10,907 nucleotides of DNA from Verrucomicrobiia bacterium. Lineage in GTDB: Bacteria; Verrucomicrobiota; Verrucomicrobiia; Limisphaerales; DTLC01. The notes under the pieces were generated by a model. It saw only the letters and a program-made list of their open reading frames with translations. It ran no database searches and was not told where the DNA came from. Both the position numbers and the translations under genes were made by a program. The stretch lies in contig JANWZY010000087.1 in NCBI GenBank assembly GCA_025061935.1, forward strand, positions 1-10,907, given 5' to 3'. Each line of letters opens with the position of its first letter. The first letter of the stretch is position 1. Positions 8,169-10,907 of the stretch are shown here, one piece after another.

Positions 8169-10907
8169 ATGAACTCCAAAAGCCAAAAGTCTAGAGCCGG
8201 AGGAAACCCGCATTTCGAAATCCGAAACCCGAAACAAACTAGAACAGCCAAACATCAGAATCCCAAACGGTACGGCTTAGCGGCTTTTGAACATTTGAAT
8301 TTGGGGATTGTTTCGCGCTTCGGAATTCGGATTTCAAATTTCCGAGTTGCTGCGCTTTTGACCTTTGCGCTAGCAGTGCGCGTAAACGCTTCAATGGCCG
8401 GCGTCGAGGCTGATGTGCTCTGTGCATATGCGCCCAGCTACGCCGCAAGTGTAGGGGGAGAAGCAAATGCGCAAGTGATCCTCGCCAATTGCATAGTCGG
8501 CAACAATTTCCTGAACCGCCAGAGCGGCACAGGCGCACGCGTCCGGATCGTAGGATACTACCAGTCCACCAATGACCCGGTGGACTGGACCACCACCGGC
8601 GGCATGGTCAACTGGCTCGCGAACAACGACTCCAGAGTAGCAGACGTGGTCGCATACGGCGCAGCGGTCGGCGCTGACCTTGTCATGTACGTAGTCAAGA
8701 ACAGTGACTCCGGAAGCGTCGCAGCAGTGGCACAGCAGCCCGGCACGTATTCGGTGTACAATCCCAGTGCCGTCTGGTACGTCGTTGTCGCGCACGAGCT
8801 GGGGCATAACTACAACAGAACGCACAACGATGGGTTGGTAAATCCCAAAACGATCATGCTCCACAACTATTGCAGCGGCGGCGCTGCGCCCCCGTACTTT
8901 TTTACCAACCCGAAAATTTGGTTCAACGGCGTGCAGCTCCAGGGCGACCCGGCCAACAATTGCAACATGGGCGCGTTGGTCAACGGCGGGGACAATTCAT
9001 CGCCGAGTCCGCAGCCGGTCGCGGACCGGCGCTCGCGGCCCGCTGCCGGACCGAACTTGAACAATGTCGTGCTACGGTGGGTTTTCACCAACGCGGCCGG
9101 GCCGGCACAAGCGGGCACAACCAATTTTGACCTGGTACGGGGCGCACCCGCAGTCGTGCGCGGCAACGGCGCCACTTATACCGGCCGCGCGTTGCGTATC
9201 CCAGGTGGCACCACTGGCAATGTTCCAATGAACTCAATGTCAGCCTACATAGACCTCCCCAACGGTATCATTTCCGCGCACACAAACGTAACTATCGAAA
9301 TATGGGCCGCGCTCATCTCCACCCAAAACTGGGGGCGCGTGTTCGATTTCGGGCGCACGATCCAGGCCGGCGACGGCCTAGGCGCGCCCGGCGAGTACAC
9401 AGGCATGCCGGACACGCCCGCCCCGGGCACAACTCAAGCGTCGGACAATATCATGCTCAGTGCCTTCATCGGCACGGACATTAACCAGCAACGGTTCGAA
9501 GCGCGGCTCAACGCAGGCACACAGTTCCGTTTGGACTCGGGCCTGCGCACCAGCCCGGCAGTGCCTCATCTGTACACCGCCACTTTCACTGCGGGTGTCG
9601 GCGCCTACGCCAGCACCGGCGGACGTTGGCAGTGGTACCGCGACGGATACCCGATCGGATACATAGATGTGCCGTTCCGGTTGGCCGAGATCGAAGATGT
9701 CAACAATTGGCTCGGACGCTCGATGTGGAGCAGTGACAATAACACCGCAGCCGAATACCTCGAAGTGCGCATCAGCAACGTGGCGCTCTCAGCCGGGGAA
9801 GTGCTCGCAAATTACATGCTCGGACCACACTTCTTCCATGGCAGCACGGTCTGGCTCACCAATAGCGACGCGCCCGGCTCAAGTTCGTTCAACATGGCGG
9901 GTAATTGGAGCAGCGGCAGCCAGCCATCTGGCACAGACACATACGACACGCTCAACTTCACACTGCGCACTCCAGCTACAACCGGAAATCAAACCTTCGC
10001 CGGTGCGGCACTGCGCGTCTCAGGTGGCACGCTCACTTTCAAAGGTACAACCAGTGCAACAATCACCGTCACAAACCTGACACTCGACGGGGGCACAGTG
10101 CATCACGGCGGCTCGGGCACATGCACGCTGGCAGGCAACGTGGACGTGACCACAAACGGCGGCGTATTCAATGCCGTCAACGGCCCACTCAATGTGACGG
10201 CCAATCTCCGCGGGCACGGCCCGATAACTATCCTGGGCGCGAACCAGACAACTTTATCCGGCATAAACACATCGTTCACGGGCAGGATTTACATCGGCAA
10301 CGGCGCGGCAGGCACACTCGTGATTAACTCGCCGGCGCGGCTGGGGGCAAGCCCGGCGGTGTTTACCCCGGATCAGTTGGTGTTCAACCGTGGCACGCTC
10401 CAAACCACAGCTACGATGGCACTCGACGACCCGAACCGCGGCGTTCTGCTGGATGTCAGCGGCGGCACGTTCAACGTGGCCAGCGGTACCACTCTCACCT
10501 TAGCATGTGTGCTTTCGACTCCGGTCACGCCTGCCAACGTGGTGGTAGGCGCTTTGACAAAATCGGGTAGCGGTACGCTGATCCTCGCCAGCCCGAGTAA
10601 CACGTTCCGCGGGACCGTGTTCGTTGACACCGGCAGTTCGACAGCGAACGACGGTGTGCTGCGCATCGCAAACAATCGAACGCTCGCTTTTGCGCAATCT
10701 CCAATCTTCATCCGGAACAACAACAGCGGCAGCTCGACATTGGAACTGGACGGGGCTGCAGAGCCTGTCACGTTACCCCAAGCGATCGCGCTCAACGGGC
10801 GCAACAATACGGTACCGGCGATCCGGAATCTGGCTGGGACAAACACGATCGCAGGAGGCATCAGTATCAACATCGGGGGTGGCTACTACATCATCCAGTC
10901 CGACGCG
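8169..10907 (+). CDS. Reprolysin-like (M12-type) zinc metallopeptidase with LamG and beta-strand repeats, 3'-truncated by window edge
   Basis: The frame is open from ATG 8169 to the window end (913 codons, no stop). With this start, residues 1-58 are encoded largely by an inverted-repeat element and are Lys/Arg-rich. A clear signal-peptide core follows (VAALLTFALAVRVNA, residues about 60-74), so TTG 8295 or 8301 may be the real start. The catalytic domain covers about 76-290: VEADVLCAYAPSYAASVGG, a metzincin zinc site HELGHNYNRTHND (His209, Glu210, His213, His219) and a Met-turn at TIMLHNYC (Met230). The residue normally Gly in HExxHxxGxxH is Asn216. Residues about 298-555 form a LamG-like jellyroll (TIEIWAAL, GRVFDFG, WQWYRDGYPIGY, YLEVRISNVALS). 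From about 560 on are autotransporter-associated beta repeats (GSGTLILA, SNTFRGT), unfinished at the edge. It is predicted to be a secreted or surface protease. No propeptide is attached; the adjacent upstream gene may supply it. Confidence 0.85.
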   Translation, partial: MNSKSQKSRAGGNPHFEIRNPKQTRTAKHQNPKRYGLAAFEHLNLGIVSRFGIRISNFRVAALLTFALAVRVNASMAGVEADVLCAYAPSYAASVGGEANAQVILANCIVGNNFLNRQSGTGARVRIVGYYQSTNDPVDWTTTGGMVNWLANNDSRVADVVAYGAAVGADLVMYVVKNSDSGSVAAVAQQPGTYSVYNPSAVWYVVVAHELGHNYNRTHNDGLVNPKTIMLHNYCSGGAAPPYFFTNPKIWFNGVQLQGDPANNCNMGALVNGGDNSSPSPQPVADRRSRPAAGPNLNNVVLRWVFTNAAGPAQAGTTNFDLVRGAPAVVRGNGATYTGRALRIPGGTTGNVPMNSMSAYIDLPNGIISAHTNVTIEIWAALISTQNWGRVFDFGRTIQAGDGLGAPGEYTGMPDTPAPGTTQASDNIMLSAFIGTDINQQRFEARLNAGTQFRLDSGLRTSPAVPHLYTATFTAGVGAYASTGGRWQWYRDGYPIGYIDVPFRLAEIEDVNNWLGRSMWSSDNNTAAEYLEVRISNVALSAGEVLANYMLGPHFFHGSTVWLTNSDAPGSSSFNMAGNWSSGSQPSGTDTYDTLNFTLRTPATTGNQTFAGAALRVSGGTLTFKGTTSATITVTNLTLDGGTVHHGGSGTCTLAGNVDVTTNGGVFNAVNGPLNVTANLRGHGPITILGANQTTLSGINTSFTGRIYIGNGAAGTLVINSPARLGASPAVFTPDQLVFNRGTLQTTATMALDDPNRGVLLDVSGGTFNVASGTTLTLACVLSTPVTPANVVVGALTKSGSGTLILASPSNTFRGTVFVDTGSSTANDGVLRIANNRTLAFAQSPIFIRNNNSGSSTLELDGAAEPVTLPQAIALNGRNNTVPAIRNLAGTNTIAGGISINIGGGYYIIQSDA
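8199..8203 (+). promoter_or_regulatory. Orphan Shine-Dalgarno-like GGAGG
   Basis: GGAGG is a strong ribosome-binding-site match, but no ATG, GTG or TTG follows at 5-12 bases. The inverted-repeat element begins a few bases downstream, so the site may be a relic of an older start or chance. Confidence 0.25.
8211..8346 (+). repeat. Imperfect inverted-repeat element (intergenic repeat type of Verrucomicrobiota/Planctomycetota)
   Basis: The element is AT-richer than its surroundings and consists of short TTCGAAATCCGAAA-style words. GAAATCCGAA (8217-8226) is the exact reverse complement of TTCGGATTTC (8326-8335), CGAAACAA (8230-8237) of TTGTTTCG (8308-8315), and CCCAAA (8262-8267) of TTTGGG (8300-8305). 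This gives a hairpin of about 120 bases with an irregular centre. The style matches repeats I recall as scattered between genes in Verrucomicrobiota and Planctomycetota; copy number cannot be seen here. It carries no transposase. It sits between prodomain and catalytic domain and is open in the catalytic gene's frame. Confidence 0.7.
10575..10904 (+). repeat. Beta-strand module A (copy in metallopeptidase gene)
   Basis: This 110-residue segment runs from TLILASPSNTFRGT, through DTGSSTANDGVLRI, RNNNSGSSTLELDG and VPAIRNLAGTNTIAG, to IQSD. It is colinear with the module at 6227-6550 of the GH128 gene. The window ends one codon after it, so any further shared sequence is out of view. Confidence 0.8.

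Noticed and set aside
8211..8346. Insertion sequence or CRISPR array
   Set aside because: There is no transposase and there are no regularly spaced direct repeats. It is a single imperfect inverted repeat.

Overview
The window looks like part of a Verrucomicrobiota chromosome, probably a Pedosphaera/Limisphaerales- or Chthoniobacter-like lineage. That assignment is an inference from protein style: long secreted proteins built from autotransporter-associated beta-strand repeats, LamG jellyroll domains, a type IV pseudopilin-like protein with an AFTLIELLVVI leader, a GH128-type glycosidase with a typical verrucomicrobial N-terminal domain, and an AT-richer inverted repeat between GC-rich genes. 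No rRNA, tRNA, CRISPR, transposase or phage gene is visible.

Layout, all on the plus strand. (1) 1-2391: the 3' part of a beta-strand-repeat surface protein, cut by the left edge. (2) 2490-3305: a prepilin-type (pseudopilin) protein. (3) 3306-3583: about 280 bases with no convincing gene. (4) About 3584-7432: a secreted modular GH128 endo-beta-1,3-glucanase-like enzyme, in the order signal peptide, N-terminal beta domain, GH128 barrel, LamG, cadherin/Ig-like domain, beta-strand repeats, C-terminal domain. (5) 7444-8160: a membrane-anchored protein that resembles a metallopeptidase prodomain and ends in a VCGIP cysteine-switch-like motif. (6) 8169 to beyond 10907: a reprolysin-like metzincin (HELGHNYNRTHND plus a Met-turn), followed by LamG and beta-strand repeats, cut by the right edge.

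The last three genes are tightly spaced (11 and 8 bases between genes), so they probably form one transcript. The pattern is enzyme heads (glucanase, protease) mounted on interchangeable LamG plus beta-repeat stalks, exported by Sec, with a pseudopilin gene alongside. A role in attacking beta-glucan- and protein-containing material at the cell surface is plausible but inferred.

The most unusual point is that the protease prodomain and its catalytic domain lie in two adjacent reading frames, each with its own export signal. They are separated by an inverted-repeat element that is itself open in the catalytic gene's frame.
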